From: Pseudomonas uvaldensis
GTDB lineage: Bacteria > Pseudomonadota > Gammaproteobacteria > Pseudomonadales > Pseudomonadaceae
Direction of reading: 5' to 3'
DNA length: 64,000 bases
Assembly: GCF_021271205.1 (NCBI RefSeq)
Contig: NZ_JAIWKS010000006.1
Coordinates: 248,001 to 312,000, forward strand
Every line of letters begins with the position of its first letter. The stretch's first letter is position 1. The notes beneath the pieces were generated by a model. The model made no database searches and was not told the DNA's origin. It saw nothing but the letters and a program-made list of their open reading frames with translations. Made by a program: the position numbers and the translations under genes. Shown piece after piece: positions 36,928 through 48,148 of this stretch.

Positions 36928-38599
36928 CAGCCACTCCCAACACTATTCGCCCGCTTGAGCAGGTTGCCGTGTCATTGCGGTAAGCGAAATAGAGCTTGCC
37001 GCGTTCCCGGTCAAAGCGCAGGTGCAGTTGGACCTCATCGCCGGGGCGAATCAGTTGCTGGAATTTCAGCACTTCCATGCCGACGAAGCGGGGGGGCAGG
37101 TCCAGCAGCTGTCGGCCAAGGCTCAGGGCCCAGTCGACCTGGACTACGCCGGGCAACACCGGCGCGGTGGGAAAATGCCCGCTGAAGTACGCCAGGTCCG
37201 GGGGAACCGCCAGTTGCAGGCTCCATTCACCGTCGGCTTCAATTTTCTCCAGCACTTCGGCGGCTTTCGGACGTGGCGCCAACAGCAGGGCTTCGACGTC
37301 GGCCTGGGGCAGTTTGCCCTGGGCATTGAAGGGCAACTGCCGCAACCAGCGCCAGCGTCGGGGCAGTGCCAGGGGCTCGCAGTGGCCGCTCAGGTGTTGG
37401 CGCAAGGCCTCGGTGATGGCGCGTCGTCCCAGGCTACGCAGAGTGTGGAGGCCGGTTTCGTTCAGTACTACCAGGGCGCCGAGAGAAGCACGATTTTCCT
37501 GTACCACCCCGAGCCGTGCTTCGCTGACCCATTCGTGGGCTAGCAGGGCCTGTTCAAGCATCGGCAGGGAGATGCGTTTTTCTTCGAGCTTGACGATGCG
37601 GTCCAACCGGCCAAGCAGTTCGAAGCGTCCGTCGGCCGCGATCCGTACCGCGTCGGCGGTGTGCTCCACATGGCCGGGCGGCAGATAGGGCGAAGCGATC
37701 AACAACGCACCGTCGCGGTCCTGGCTCAGCTCGACGCCGGCAAAGGGCAGCCACCCTTCGTCGCCCTGGCGCCAGGCGATACCACCGGTTTCCGAACTGC
37801 CGAATATTTCCGTCGGCCATTGCCCAAGGCGCTGTTGCAGGCGTTGGGCAGCCTCTGTCGGCAACGCGCCGCCGGAAGAAAATACCCGGCGCACGCCGCT
37901 CAGGGCTGGCCAATCGAGGTTGTCGCCCATGCGCTTGAGCAGCGCCGGGCTGGCGACCCAGGCGAAGGCCGGGTGCTCACGGCTGGCGCGTTGCAGGTCT
38001 TCCGGGAAAGCCACTTGCCGGCGCACGAAAGGGCGACCCGCGCACAACGGCCAGAGCACCCGGAACAGCAAGCCATAGATGTGCTGGGCGGCAACACTGC
38101 CAATGATGCAGGCCGGCCCGAGGTCGGCGCCCCAGAGCTGTTCCAGGGCCTGTACTTCCTGGCTCAGCTGTCGCAGGTTTTTCTCGATGCGCTTGGGCTC
38201 GCCGCTGGAACCGGAAGTGCACAGGGTCAGCCAGCACAGCTCCGGATCCAGTTCGGCGGGGGGCAGCGGTGCTTGCTGCACATCACGGGGATGGGCGTCG
38301 CCGGTTTGGTCGGTCAGCCACAAGTCGACATCCGCTGACCAGCGTTGGCGGGTCTGTGCCTGCAGGTCAGCGGGCAGCAGCACGTGTGCTCCGGCGCGCC
38401 AGGCGCCGAGCAGGGCGATGGCCAGGTCGGCGGCATCTTCCAGGTGCACGGCCACATGCCGTACGTCCCTGGCCCGCAGGCCCGAGGCCAGGCGCAGTGC
38501 CTCGTCCCGCAATTGCGAGTGATTCATGACCGGATCGACTGCCATGAGGCGTTCCGGTCGAGCGTCGAGCAACATCTGCTCAAGCGTTATCCAATTCAT
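36920..38599 (-). CDS. Fused aryl/acyl-ACP synthetase (ApeH-like) and hotdog dehydratase (ApeI-like)
   Basis: 559 residues from ATG 38599. Residues 1 to about 445 are an ANL adenylate-forming enzyme with the phosphate loop TSGSSGEPK (128-136), IFGSSETGG and a GRLDRIVKLEEKRIS hinge with catalytic-type Lys. Residues about 455-559 form an ApeI/FabZ-type hotdog domain with YFSGHFPTAPVLPGVVQ. The ligase would load the aryl starter on ACP and the dehydratase would partner ApeP. In E. coli these are separate genes apeH and apeI, so this is a natural fusion, and the frame is continuous with no internal stop. ATGA overlap with the membrane protein upstream. Confidence 0.88.
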   Translation of the reverse strand: MNWITLEQMLLDARPERLMAVDPVMNHSQLRDEALRLASGLRARDVRHVAVHLEDAADLAIALLGAWRAGAHVLLPADLQAQTRQRWSADVDLWLTDQTGDAHPRDVQQAPLPPAELDPELCWLTLCTSGSSGEPKRIEKNLRQLSQEVQALEQLWGADLGPACIIGSVAAQHIYGLLFRVLWPLCAGRPFVRRQVAFPEDLQRASREHPAFAWVASPALLKRMGDNLDWPALSGVRRVFSSGGALPTEAAQRLQQRLGQWPTEIFGSSETGGIAWRQGDEGWLPFAGVELSQDRDGALLIASPYLPPGHVEHTADAVRIAADGRFELLGRLDRIVKLEEKRISLPMLEQALLAHEWVSEARLGVVQENRASLGALVVLNETGLHTLRSLGRRAITEALRQHLSGHCEPLALPRRWRWLRQLPFNAQGKLPQADVEALLLAPRPKAAEVLEKIEADGEWSLQLAVPPDLAYFSGHFPTAPVLPGVVQVDWALSLGRQLLDLPPRFVGMEVLKFQQLIRPGDEVQLHLRFDRERGKLYFAYRNDTATCSSGRIVLGVADA

Positions 38600-39141
38600 G
38601 GGCGGCCTCTTACCCGTTGTCGTATGAGCCATTCAATGGCAAACAGCAGCCCCATCAATCCGTAGGAAATCAGGCCTGTATACAACATCCACCAACTCAG
38701 TGGCGCCCAGAGGGTCAGGGCGGCGGCGAATAAACCGTTACACAGGAAAAACACACACCAGACCACCGTGACCTGGCGGGTATAAACCACCGCTTTTGCC
38801 GACAACTGCGGCTCGCGCAGGCGGGCGATGCGTTCGATCATCGGCGGGCCGTACTTCAGGCTCAGAATAAACAGCCCGAGCATGAAAGCGCTGATCAGCA
38901 CCGGGTACCAACGCAGCAGGAGCGGGCTGTCGAACAAGGCGAGCAACACGCAGAACACGATCGCCGTCACCGCCATCCAGCGTGTGCCGGGTCCGCCTTT
39001 TCCGAGCACTGAGCGGGCCAGCCAGAGGCTACCCAGCAGCAGGCCGAACTGCCACGGAGCGTAGTGCTCCATGCCGAAATACACCGCAAAGGGGTAAAGC
39101 AGGCCTGCCAATAGCAGGCCGAGGCCAATCAACCGGCTCAT
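38596..39141 (-). CDS. COG4648-type membrane protein, aryl polyene cluster (ApeG-like)
   Basis: 181 residues with about five hydrophobic helices (LIGLGLLLAGLLYPFAVYF, VTAIVFCVLLALF, LISAFMLGLFIL, VVWCVFFLCNGLFAAAL, WMLYTGLISYGLMGLLF). No catalytic motif is visible. It is a constant neighbour of the two ACP genes in APE clusters; function unknown. ATGA overlaps on both sides. Confidence 0.8.
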   Translation of the reverse strand: MSRLIGLGLLLAGLLYPFAVYFGMEHYAPWQFGLLLGSLWLARSVLGKGGPGTRWMAVTAIVFCVLLALFDSPLLLRWYPVLISAFMLGLFILSLKYGPPMIERIARLREPQLSAKAVVYTRQVTVVWCVFFLCNGLFAAALTLWAPLSWWMLYTGLISYGLMGLLFAIEWLIRQRVRGRP

Positions 39142-39392
39142 GCGGCCGGTTGGACCAGTCGATAGACCGCCTCGACCACATCGTTGACGGTGCGCACGGA
39201 CTTGAATTCTTCGGCGGCGATTTTCTTGCCGGTCTGGCGCTTGATGTGGTCGATCAGATCGACCGCGTCGATGCTGTCGATCTCCAGGTCCTGGTACAGG
39301 TTCGCTTCCAGTGTCACACGCTCCGGTTCCAGCTCGAAGAGCTCGACCAGGGCATCGCGCAGGGTGTTGAAAATGTCATCACGAGTTTGCAT
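39138..39392 (-). CDS. apeF: Acyl carrier protein, aryl polyene (ApeF-type)
   Basis: 84-residue ACP with the phosphopantetheine Ser40 in IDSIDAVDL. The four-helix pattern and acidic helix II are normal. Second of two adjacent ACPs; nine bases after apeE and overlapping the membrane protein by four. One ACP is likely used for starter loading and one for elongation. Confidence 0.9.
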   Translation of the reverse strand: MQTRDDIFNTLRDALVELFELEPERVTLEANLYQDLEIDSIDAVDLIDHIKRQTGKKIAAEEFKSVRTVNDVVEAVYRLVQPAA

Positions 39393-39401
39393 GGTCCGGT
39401 C

Positions 39402-39659
39402 TCAAGCGCGTTTTGCGGTGACGAAGGCAGCAAGGCTTGCCACATTGCTGAAATGGTTGCGGGTGTCCTTGGCGTCGGCATCAATCTTGATGCCCCACTT
39501 TCTCTGGATCGCCAGGCCAAGCTCCAGGGCATCCACCGAGTCCAGGCCCAGGCCTTCGCCAAACAGGGTCTGGTGATCGCCGATATCGTCGACACTGATG
39601 TCCTCAAGGCCGAGGGCGTCGATGATCAGCTGTTTGATGTCACGGTGCAGATCGCTCAT
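39402..39659 (-). CDS. apeE: Acyl carrier protein, aryl polyene (ApeE-type)
   Basis: 85-residue ACP with Ser41 in LGLDSVDALEL as the attachment site. It overlaps the acyltransferase gene by 20 bases. It is more divergent from FabD-type ACP than apeF, as seen in other APE clusters. Confidence 0.9.
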   Translation of the reverse strand: MSDLHRDIKQLIIDALGLEDISVDDIGDHQTLFGEGLGLDSVDALELGLAIQRKWGIKIDADAKDTRNHFSNVASLAAFVTAKRA

Positions 39660-40449
39660 CTTCGGCGAGCTCCTTGATGTAATAGTGATGCAAAAAATCG
39701 TTGAGCCTGCGCGAAGCCTGGGGCGCAGGACCGAGCGCGGCGAATGCCTGTGGATCTATATCGGCCCCCACATGGAAACTGAAGTGCACGCGGCGTTGGG
39801 GGATGCGGTACCAGGGTTCGGCTTTGGTCAGGGTGGTGGGGCTGACCTTGATCGTCACGGGCGTGAGAATTTTCGCACCCCGCAGGGCGATGGCCGCTGC
39901 GCCCCGATGAAAGGCCGGCGCCTGGCCGGGCTGGGTCCGTGTACCTTCCGGAAACACGATAAGGGTCTGGCCATCCCTCAGGGCATCGCTGGCGGCATCG
40001 AGCATGTCCATACTGCCGTCGTTGCTGATGTATTGGGTCGAACGCAACGGGCCACGGGTAAAGGGGTTGTCCCACAGGCTTTTCTTCACCACGCAGTTGG
40101 CATCGCGCACCAGCCCGATCAGGAACACCACGTCGATCAGCGACGGGTGGTTGGCAATGATCATCTGCCCGGGGCGGCCAAGCTTTTCCGCGCCGTCGAT
40201 CCGGTAGGTGAGCACGCCGGTGCGGGCCATGAAGCGGATGAAGAACCAGAACAAGCGTCCAACCGTGCGCCGAGCCCGTTGCCGGTGGGCCTGGGCATCG
40301 CCAGGCCAGCGGGCCAGCAGCGGAAACACCAGCAGGCGCAGGCACAGCCCGCCCAACCCGAACAAGGTAAAACTTGCCGCGGTGGCGAGCAGGCGCCAGT
40401 AATAGGCGTCGCGGTGTTTTCCTGTCACCGGTTGCGTTGCCAGGTCCAT
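39640..40449 (-). CDS. Lysophospholipid-type acyltransferase (ApeD-like), aryl polyene cluster
   Basis: 269-residue PlsC-family membrane-associated acyltransferase. H-x4-D is His101-Pro-Ser-Leu-Ile-Asp106 (ANHPSLID); the phosphate-binding motif is FPEGTRT (about 167-173). An N-terminal hydrophobic segment spans about 26-48. It overlaps the chain-length-factor gene by 25 bases. It likely transfers the polyene acyl group to a lipid or sugar acceptor. Confidence 0.87.
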   Translation of the reverse strand: MDLATQPVTGKHRDAYYWRLLATAASFTLFGLGGLCLRLLVFPLLARWPGDAQAHRQRARRTVGRLFWFFIRFMARTGVLTYRIDGAEKLGRPGQMIIANHPSLIDVVFLIGLVRDANCVVKKSLWDNPFTRGPLRSTQYISNDGSMDMLDAASDALRDGQTLIVFPEGTRTQPGQAPAFHRGAAAIALRGAKILTPVTIKVSPTTLTKAEPWYRIPQRRVHFSFHVGADIDPQAFAALGPAPQASRRLNDFLHHYYIKELAEDERSAP

Positions 40450-41153
40450 ACACGATTCTTCCAGGCATGTTGGCAGGTGGTTTCGTTGTTCAGCAGCGTA
40501 CGCACCAGATCAAGGGCATGGGGCCATTCGCTGCCTTGCGGTTGGGCGTGCGGGGATGACAAGGTCAGTTGCCAGTCGTCGCCCCGGGTCAGTAAAAGCC
40601 CTACCGCATAGGGAAACGGCACATCGTCCACCCAGGGTGAATACACCTGGGGCGGCTGTTCTTCGGCAATGACCAGCAATACTGCCTGCGCGCCTTCATT
40701 CAACAGCGCGACGGCTTCCAACACGCCATGTTCCAGCCCGTCGCCGGTCGCGGCCAGGGCGGTCATCTCGCTGGTTTCGCCGCGCATGATCGACCACAGG
40801 CCGATCACCGCGTTATGCACCGACAGGCTGAACTGCGTCGGTGACAACGGCTGGTCGATGGCCAGGTCCTTGAGAATCTCAAAAGTGCGTGGGGTTTCAC
40901 CGTGGCGGGAAATAAAGACCAACGGCAGGTCCGGTCGATTTTCTGCCAGGGGCCAGCCGACACTGAAGGCCATCCGCGCCAGGCGGCTGAGTCGCCGACG
41001 CTGCATGGCCGGCAGGAACGAGACGTCAGGGGCGCCGTCGCCTGGGGGCAGCATGACCGGCTGTCGGCTCCACGCCTGCCAGTCGTCCACGCTTTCGAGC
41101 CCTGGGGCCCAGGCGCGCCATTGGGCGATGTTGAAATCGATCACAGAATTCAT
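40425..41153 (-). CDS. apeC: Ketosynthase-like chain-length factor (ApeC-type), first gene of the ape operon
   Basis: 242 residues from ATG 41153 (MNSVIDFNIAQWRAWAPG), nine codons inside a longer open frame. It matches the short beta-ketoacyl synthase N-terminal family with FSLSVHNAVIGLWSIMRGE and lacks the ketosynthase Cys and second His. It is therefore expected to be a non-catalytic partner of ApeO that sets chain length. It heads the 19-gene minus-strand operon. Confidence 0.87.
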   Translation of the reverse strand: MNSVIDFNIAQWRAWAPGLESVDDWQAWSRQPVMLPPGDGAPDVSFLPAMQRRRLSRLARMAFSVGWPLAENRPDLPLVFISRHGETPRTFEILKDLAIDQPLSPTQFSLSVHNAVIGLWSIMRGETSEMTALAATGDGLEHGVLEAVALLNEGAQAVLLVIAEEQPPQVYSPWVDDVPFPYAVGLLLTRGDDWQLTLSSPHAQPQGSEWPHALDLVRTLLNNETTCQHAWKNRVWTWQRNR

Positions 41154-41499
41154 CCCACCCCTGCGGGCTTTTATTGTCACGGTTCAGTGGTTTGACCCGC
41201 GTCCAACCCTGCATGATCTTGCGACCCAAGTGGCGCGCATTATCCCGGTGCGGTTGGCTTGTAGCAAATAATGGTTACATTGGCGTGCAGGGAGATTTGA
41301 AAGGTCACCCCGGCCTCAGAGACATCATTGTCGCGATTATGACGAGCCTGTCTGTCAGCTGCTTCCGTAAGACTCTGGGCGAATTGACGCCTCCTATTCG
41401 GAAAAAGCCACTAACGCGGTAGTCCATCCATTTCGAAGGTAGCGAAGCGAGGGCTTGCCCTACTACACTCGGGAATCTTTGATACACGGAGGTTTTGCC
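41154..41499. other. Divergent intergenic region between ape operon and ParA-like gene
   Basis: 346 bases with no credible gene. It is AT-richer than its flanks near 41256-41282 and must hold the ape promoter and that of the ParA-like gene. It contains the sigma70-type pair for ape described separately and the ribosome-binding site CGGAGG (41488-41492 region) for the ParA-like gene. An 82-codon plus-strand frame (41174-41422) runs across it but has no ribosome-binding site and no recognised product. Confidence 0.6.
41239..41267 (-). promoter_or_regulatory. Candidate sigma70 promoter of the ape operon
   Basis: On the minus strand TTGCTA (41262-41267), exactly 17 bases, GATAAT (41239-41244). 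Transcription would start near 41232 and give a leader of about 80 bases before apeC. Confidence 0.5.
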
Positions 41500-42270
41500 A
41501 TGCGGCGTGTGGTGTTCAATCAGAAAGGTGGCGTGGGCAAGTCCAGCATCGCCTGCAATCTGGCGGCAGTCAGCGCCAGTGAAGGGTATCGCACGCTGTT
41601 GATAGACCTGGATGCCCAAGCCAATTCCACTCAATACCTGACCGGTCTCACCGGCGACGACATTCCCATGGGCATCGCCGATTTCTTCAAGCAGACGCTG
41701 TCGTCCGGGCCTTTCTCGAAGAAGAACAAGGTCGACATTTACGAAACGCCGTTCGACAACCTCCATGTCGTCACTGCCACCGCCGAGCTGACGGATTTGC
41801 AGCCCAAGCTGGAGGCGAAGCACAAGATCAACAAACTGCGCAAACTGCTCGACGAATTGGACGAGGATTACGACCGGATTTATCTGGATACACCGCCAGC
41901 ATTGAATTTCTATGCGGTTTCAGCGTTGATCGCCGCCGATCGGGTATTGATCCCCTTCGACTGCGATAGTTTCTCCCGTCAGGCGTTGTATGGTCTGCTG
42001 TCGGAAATCGAAGAACTCAAGGATGACCATAACGACAGCCTTGAGATCGAAGGCATCGTCGTCAATCAGTTCCAGGCACGCGCCAGCCTGCCGCAGCAGA
42101 TGCTGGATGAACTGATCGCCGAAGGCCTGCCGGTACTGCCGGTGTACTTGAGTAGCTCGGTACGCATGCGCGAATCCCACCAGGCAAGCTTGCCGTTGAT
42201 CCACCTGGACGCGCGGCACAAGCTGACCCAGCAGTTTGTCGAGCTGCATGGGTTGTTGGAAAACGCTTGA
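41500..42270 (+). CDS. ParA-family ATPase, orphan
   Basis: 256-residue ParA/MinD/Soj-type ATPase. The deviant Walker A is KGGVGKSS (9-16), switch I is in DLDAQANSTQYL and Walker B is in IYLDTPPALN. ATG 41500 has GGAGG at good spacing. No parB-like gene or centromere-like repeats are near it, and it is divergent from the pigment operon, so it may position a protein cargo rather than a replicon. Such orphan ParA genes are common on Pseudomonas chromosomes. Confidence 0.85.
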   Translation: MRRVVFNQKGGVGKSSIACNLAAVSASEGYRTLLIDLDAQANSTQYLTGLTGDDIPMGIADFFKQTLSSGPFSKKNKVDIYETPFDNLHVVTATAELTDLQPKLEAKHKINKLRKLLDELDEDYDRIYLDTPPALNFYAVSALIAADRVLIPFDCDSFSRQALYGLLSEIEELKDDHNDSLEIEGIVVNQFQARASLPQQMLDELIAEGLPVLPVYLSSSVRMRESHQASLPLIHLDARHKLTQQFVELHGLLENA

Positions 42271-42290
42271 TTTACGGCCGATGCGGGCCT

Positions 42291-42316
42291 CTGTGGGAGC
42301 GGGCTCGCTCCCACAG
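42291..42316. terminator. Compact REP-core hairpin between convergent ParA-like and trxC genes
   Basis: Eleven-base perfect arms CTGTGGGAGCG and CGCTCCCACAG around GGCT. The arms are the same word as the larger REP-like repeats elsewhere in the window. Its place between convergent genes suits termination or transcript protection; no T-run follows. Confidence 0.65.
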
Positions 42317-42330
42317 GAGCTGGTGTGTTT

Positions 42331-42765
42331 TCAAATGCCCTGGCTACGCAACCAGCCCATCAGCTGCGGCAAGGGCAACGCGCCGCTCTGGCGCGCAACC
42401 TCCCGGCCGTTTCTGAACAGGATCAGGCTGGGAATCGAGCGAATCCCCAATTGCGCCGATAGCTGCTGATTGGCTTCGCTGTCGAGCTTGGCCAAGCGGC
42501 ATTTACCCATCAGTTGCGCGGCGGCCTGCTCAAACACAGGCGCGAAAGACTTGCAGGGTCCACACCAATCCGCCCATACGTCGACCAACAGCGGCAGGTC
42601 GCCTTTGATCTGACTGGCATAGTCGCCTTGTTTGAGTTCGAACGGTTTATCCAATAGCACCGGGGACTTGCAGCGTCCGCACTTGGGCCCGTCTGCCAGA
42701 CGGTCGGGGGGCAGGCGATTGAGGCCGTTGCACTGGGGACAGGGAATCAGCATAGGGTCAGGCAT
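42331..42765 (-). CDS. trxC: Thioredoxin 2 (TrxC)
   Basis: Cytoplasmic disulfide reductase of 144 residues. The N-terminal zinc-binding extension with two CxxC pairs (CPQCNG, CGRCKS) is the TrxC hallmark, followed by a thioredoxin fold with active site WCGPCK and the cis-Pro in SIPSLILF. ATG 42765, preceded by GGAGG, is chosen over an in-frame start 69 bases upstream. Confidence 0.95.
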   Translation of the reverse strand: MPDPMLIPCPQCNGLNRLPPDRLADGPKCGRCKSPVLLDKPFELKQGDYASQIKGDLPLLVDVWADWCGPCKSFAPVFEQAAAQLMGKCRLAKLDSEANQQLSAQLGIRSIPSLILFRNGREVARQSGALPLPQLMGWLRSQGI

Positions 42766-42913
42766 GACGGGCCTCCAAAAGACGGTGATGAGCCTGATCT
42801 GGTGCCGTCGGCGTGGATTATCAAGGGTTGCCATTCATCAGATACGTTGCACGGATGGCGCGCCCGGACCTCAAAAAAACACCGCGTATCCATTCGCAAC
42901 CCATGGAGGTCCC

Positions 42914-43192
42914 ATGAGTCATCCAAGAAATGATGCCCTTGACGAAGTAAGGGGCAACCCCAACGACGACGGCTTCGTACTTGGCACGGCCGGTCGCGAC
43001 GAAGACCCGAACGCCGCCCCTGCCTATGCAATTGACCGTCGTCATGAGCGGGACGAGCTTACCCCGGAGGATGCCCGCGGCATGCCGGGCTACCCTGAGA
43101 AAAAGCCACCGACCGAGCCGACCGAGAACGATGGCGCCGAGACGGAATCTGGGATCGAGACCCCTGAACAGGGAAACGACAAAGTGGGGTAA
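42914..43192 (+). CDS. Small acidic, probably disordered hypothetical protein
   Basis: 92 residues from ATG 42914 with GGAGG seven bases upstream. The composition is dominated by Asp, Glu, Pro, Gly and Thr (DELTPEDARGMPGYPEKK; later EPTENDGAETES); there is no hydrophobic segment or signal peptide. I do not recognise a family. The strong ribosome-binding site and clean length favour a real gene. It lies between divergent trxC and convergent selO. Confidence 0.6.
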   Translation: MSHPRNDALDEVRGNPNDDGFVLGTAGRDEDPNAAPAYAIDRRHERDELTPEDARGMPGYPEKKPPTEPTENDGAETESGIETPEQGNDKVG

Positions 43193-43248
43193 GCGACCCC
43201 CATCCGGTCACAGCCGCCGATGGTCTGGCTTGATGCCGTGCAGCCTGT

Positions 43249-44712
43249 TCAGGACGAGCAGCTGATTTCCAGGTGCTTGCCCCACTCGGGCGGACGTTGG
43301 GCGTACGCGTCCATGCCCGGTTGCTCTTCGAACGGGTTGCTCAGCACGCTGTGCAAGCGGCGCACTTCGTCGTAGTCGCCAGACTCGGCGGCGTCGATGG
43401 CGTTCTGTGCCAGGTAGTTTCGCAGTATGTACAGCGGGTTGACCGCATGCATGCGAGTACGGCGCCGCTCTTGATCGATGGCGCCTTCGCGGTTGACCCG
43501 GGCGATGTAAAGCTCACCCCAGGCGTCGAAACCCTTGAGGTCGACGAAGTCATCGCGCAGGGTGGCGATGGCCTGGCCGGGCGCCTGGTCTCCCAGGCGG
43601 CGGAAGAACAGGCTGTAGTCGACGCCGCTGTTCTGCATCAACTGCAGGAGCCGTTCAACCAGTTTCTGGTCATCCTCTTCGGCGCGGGTCAGGCCGAGGC
43701 GGCGACGCATCAAATCCAGATAGTGGGCCTGGTACAACGGCAAATACAAACCGAGGGTCTCGCGCAGGGCCTCGACGCTGATGAAGGGCGTCAGGGCCTG
43801 GGCCAGGGCACTGAGATTCCATTGGCCGATGGGCACCTGGTTGCTGAAGGAGTAGCGGCCCTGGTCATCGGAGTGGTTGCAGATGAAATTGGCGTCGAAA
43901 TCGTCGAGGAAGGCGAACGGTCCAAAGTCGAAGGTAATGCCCAGAATCGACATGTTGTCGGTGTTCATCACCCCGTGGCAGAAGCCATAGGCTTGCCATT
44001 TCGCAATCAGTTCAGCGTTGCGCTCGACGATTTCTCGAAACATTGCCAGGTACGGCTCCGGCTGCTCGCGGCACTCGGGATAGTGCAGGTTCAACACATG
44101 CTCGGCGAGCGTCGCATGCAGCTCGGGCTTCTTGGTGTAGTAGAAGTATTCGAAATGGCCAAAACGCACGTGGCTCGGTGCCAGGCGCAGCACCATGGCG
44201 GCGCGTTCCTGTTTTTCACGCCACACGGGGGTGTCCGAACCGATCACGCACAACGCCCGCGTAGTGGGGATGCCCAAGGCATGCAGCGCTTCGGAGGCGA
44301 GGAACTCGCGGATCGAGGAGCGCAGCACCGCGCGTCCGTCGCCCATCCGCGAAAACGGTGTTTGCCCGGCGCCCTTGAGGTGCAGGTCCCAGTGCTGGCC
44401 GGCTTCGTTGTACACCTCTCCCAATAACAGTCCGCGGCCATCGCCCAGTTGCGGGTTGTAATGGCCGAATTGGTGCCCGGAATACACCATCGCCCGTGGC
44501 TCGGTTTCGGCCCACAGCTTATGCCCGCCGAACAGCTCGGCGAACAATGGCGCCTGGGCTTCGGCCGGGTCCAGGTCCAACAGCGCCATGGCGGCCGGGC
44601 TGGCGACGACCAGTCGGGGGTTGTCGATGGGTTCAGGCAGGACATGGGCCGAGAAACCGTCGCCCAGGCGGGCGAAGCGGTTATCGAAGGTCAGGGTTTC
44701 CAGCGTTTTCAT
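43249..44712 (-). CDS. selO: Protein adenylyltransferase SelO (YdiU)
   Basis: 487-residue pseudokinase-fold enzyme that transfers AMP to protein hydroxyls and responds to redox stress. The conserved block LKGAGQTPFSRMGDGRAVLR and the metal/catalytic segment HGVMNTDNMSILGITFDFGPFAF are intact. ATG 44712 has GGAG at six bases; an ATG six bases earlier would have no spacing. The C-terminus ends EISCSS, giving the C-terminal Cys seen in the family. Confidence 0.95.
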   Translation of the reverse strand: MKTLETLTFDNRFARLGDGFSAHVLPEPIDNPRLVVASPAAMALLDLDPAEAQAPLFAELFGGHKLWAETEPRAMVYSGHQFGHYNPQLGDGRGLLLGEVYNEAGQHWDLHLKGAGQTPFSRMGDGRAVLRSSIREFLASEALHALGIPTTRALCVIGSDTPVWREKQERAAMVLRLAPSHVRFGHFEYFYYTKKPELHATLAEHVLNLHYPECREQPEPYLAMFREIVERNAELIAKWQAYGFCHGVMNTDNMSILGITFDFGPFAFLDDFDANFICNHSDDQGRYSFSNQVPIGQWNLSALAQALTPFISVEALRETLGLYLPLYQAHYLDLMRRRLGLTRAEEDDQKLVERLLQLMQNSGVDYSLFFRRLGDQAPGQAIATLRDDFVDLKGFDAWGELYIARVNREGAIDQERRRTRMHAVNPLYILRNYLAQNAIDAAESGDYDEVRRLHSVLSNPFEEQPGMDAYAQRPPEWGKHLEISCSS

Positions 44713-44750
44713 GGCCATCTCCGGCGCGATGCCTGCTGGCACCGGCGCGA

Positions 44751-48113
<3,363 letters not shown>

Positions 48114-48148
48114 AGAGACCGGTCAAGCAAATAAAGAATGGGAGCAGT

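Noticed and set aside
41174..41422. 82-codon plus-strand frame in the ape/ParA gap
   Set aside because: No ribosome-binding site, no recognisable protein, and it overlaps the candidate ape promoter.
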